A stretch of 64,000 nt of DNA from Pseudomonas baetica (lineage in GTDB: Bacteria; Pseudomonadota; Gammaproteobacteria; Pseudomonadales; Pseudomonadaceae), in assembly GCF_002813455.1 (NCBI RefSeq), contig NZ_PHHE01000001.1, forward strand, positions 4,956,001 through 5,020,000, written 5' to 3'. Made by a program: the position numbers and the translations under genes. Position 1 is the first letter of the stretch. Every line of letters starts with the position of its first letter. Shown one piece after another: positions 63,386 to 64,000 of this stretch. The notes under the pieces were generated by a model. The model saw only the letters and a list, made by a program, of their open reading frames with translations, did no database searches and was not told where the DNA came from.

Positions 63386-64000
63386 TGACCTACCTGAACG
63401 CTTTTATCGACAAGGTTTCCAGCCAGAGCATTTCCGACGCCCAGGCCCTGGACCTGATCCGCCAACTGCATGAGTCGGTGCAGCAACCCGCGCCAGCGCC
63501 GGCCCGGGGCACTCTCGTCGAGCAACAGGTGCTGGCCGAACTGAGCGGCTTCCTGGTCGCCACCATCCACCTCGACCAGGGCGAAATCGAACCCGAGCGC
63601 AGCCTGGCGGACTATGGCTTCAACTCCATTTCCCTGACCGAGTTCTCCCAGCGTATCGGCGCGCGGTTTCCCGGTTTGCGGCTGGCGTCCTCGACCTTTA
63701 TGGAGCATCCGTCGCTGGCGGCCCTGGCGCGCCACATCGCGCCCAGGGCCGGCCTTGGACAAGAAGCCCCGGCCACGGCCTCCGTGGACGTCGAGCATGT
63801 AGTCGCCGAGCGCTTGCAGCGTTACTTCCACGAGCAGGGCCAGGCGGCCGGGGCAACGGTCCAGCCGATTGCCAGAGTCGTGCGCGCCTCGGCCGGGCAG
63901 GGGCCTCGGCCGCAGGCCGGCTCGGGAACGGAGAACCACGACGAAGCGGCGGCACTGCACGAGGACATCGCGATCATCGGCATGGCCGCGCGCCTGCCCA
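63385..64000 (+). CDS. Trans-AT polyketide synthase, N-terminal part (ACP then KS)
   Basis: Only the first 205 codons are in the window; the gene continues beyond. After a helical N-terminus (MTYLNAFIDKVSSQSISDAQ), perhaps a docking region, comes an acyl carrier domain with the phosphopantetheine serine in LADYGFNSISLTEFSQRI, then a linker, and the opening of a ketosynthase (HEDIAIIGMAARLP). The carrier would complete the KS-FMO module of the previous protein, so one module is split over two proteins. Confidence 0.9.
   Translation, partial: MTYLNAFIDKVSSQSISDAQALDLIRQLHESVQQPAPAPARGTLVEQQVLAELSGFLVATIHLDQGEIEPERSLADYGFNSISLTEFSQRIGARFPGLRLASSTFMEHPSLAALARHIAPRAGLGQEAPATASVDVEHVVAERLQRYFHEQGQAAGATVQPIARVVRASAGQGPRPQAGSGTENHDEAAALHEDIAIIGMAARLP

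Overview
The window reads as a chromosome segment of a fluorescens-group Pseudomonas. The evidence is the pca (beta-ketoadipate) genes, an EmhABC/TtgABC efflux operon with its EmhR/TtgR repressor and a recognisable operator, an OprD-family porin, ornithine-lipid genes (olsBA), and many REP/REPIN palindromes of the GTGGGAGCGGGCTTGCTCGCGA type typical of this group.

Layout. 1-4.3 kb: end of pcaG, then pcaT-pcaB-pcaD-pcaC for protocatechuate catabolism. 4.4-6.7 kb: a Tam-like methyltransferase and an OprD-type porin. 7.1-13.8 kb: the emhCBA efflux operon and the divergent repressor emhR. 14-16.8 kb: a XenB-type ene-reductase, an MFS exporter and an ArsR regulator. 16.8-28.4 kb: AcpH-like protein, olsA/olsB, an acyl-CoA-dehydrogenase-like protein, a serine hydrolase, YceI, ClsB, BglX, and a LemA/TPM-domain envelope group. 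28.5-42.6 kb: methyltransferase, EamA transporter, YegP, a DapA-like/class II aldolase pair with an XRE-cupin regulator, a DUF4917 protein, an iron-dependent alcohol dehydrogenase, a ParDE-type toxin-antitoxin pair, two tandem secreted paralogues, FosA, a LysE exporter, a KGG protein, a DUF4142 protein, and an IS1111-type insertion sequence between two REP halves.

From about 42.2 kb to the end no REP element was seen, and the content is accessory: an orphan HsdR-type nuclease, tam, hipBA, hicB with a hicA cut by an IS3-family (IS2-group) element, a truncated superfamily I helicase, and 51.1-54.9 kb of decayed genes. These are an xdhC remnant on the plus strand and a minus-strand operon containing a GDSL hydrolase, a SelO-like protein, a DegT-like enzyme without the usual lysine, and a small protein ending in three 13-residue Cys-containing repeats. 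I read that operon as an eroded RiPP-like (modified peptide) system.

After a 1.2-kb gene-free stretch, AT-rich in its second half, a trans-AT polyketide synthase cluster begins at 56,150 and leaves the window. It starts with a stand-alone tandem acyltransferase/acyl-hydrolase protein, followed by an A-PCP-KS-FMO hybrid protein with a glycine-type adenylation pocket, then an ACP-KS protein cut by the window end. Glycine loading followed by an in-module flavin monooxygenase is the arrangement proposed to make the oxime in lobatamide/oximidine/necroxime-type benzolactone enamides, so that product class is the leading hypothesis. Coordinates of insertion-sequence ends, pseudogene limits and regulatory sites are approximate.
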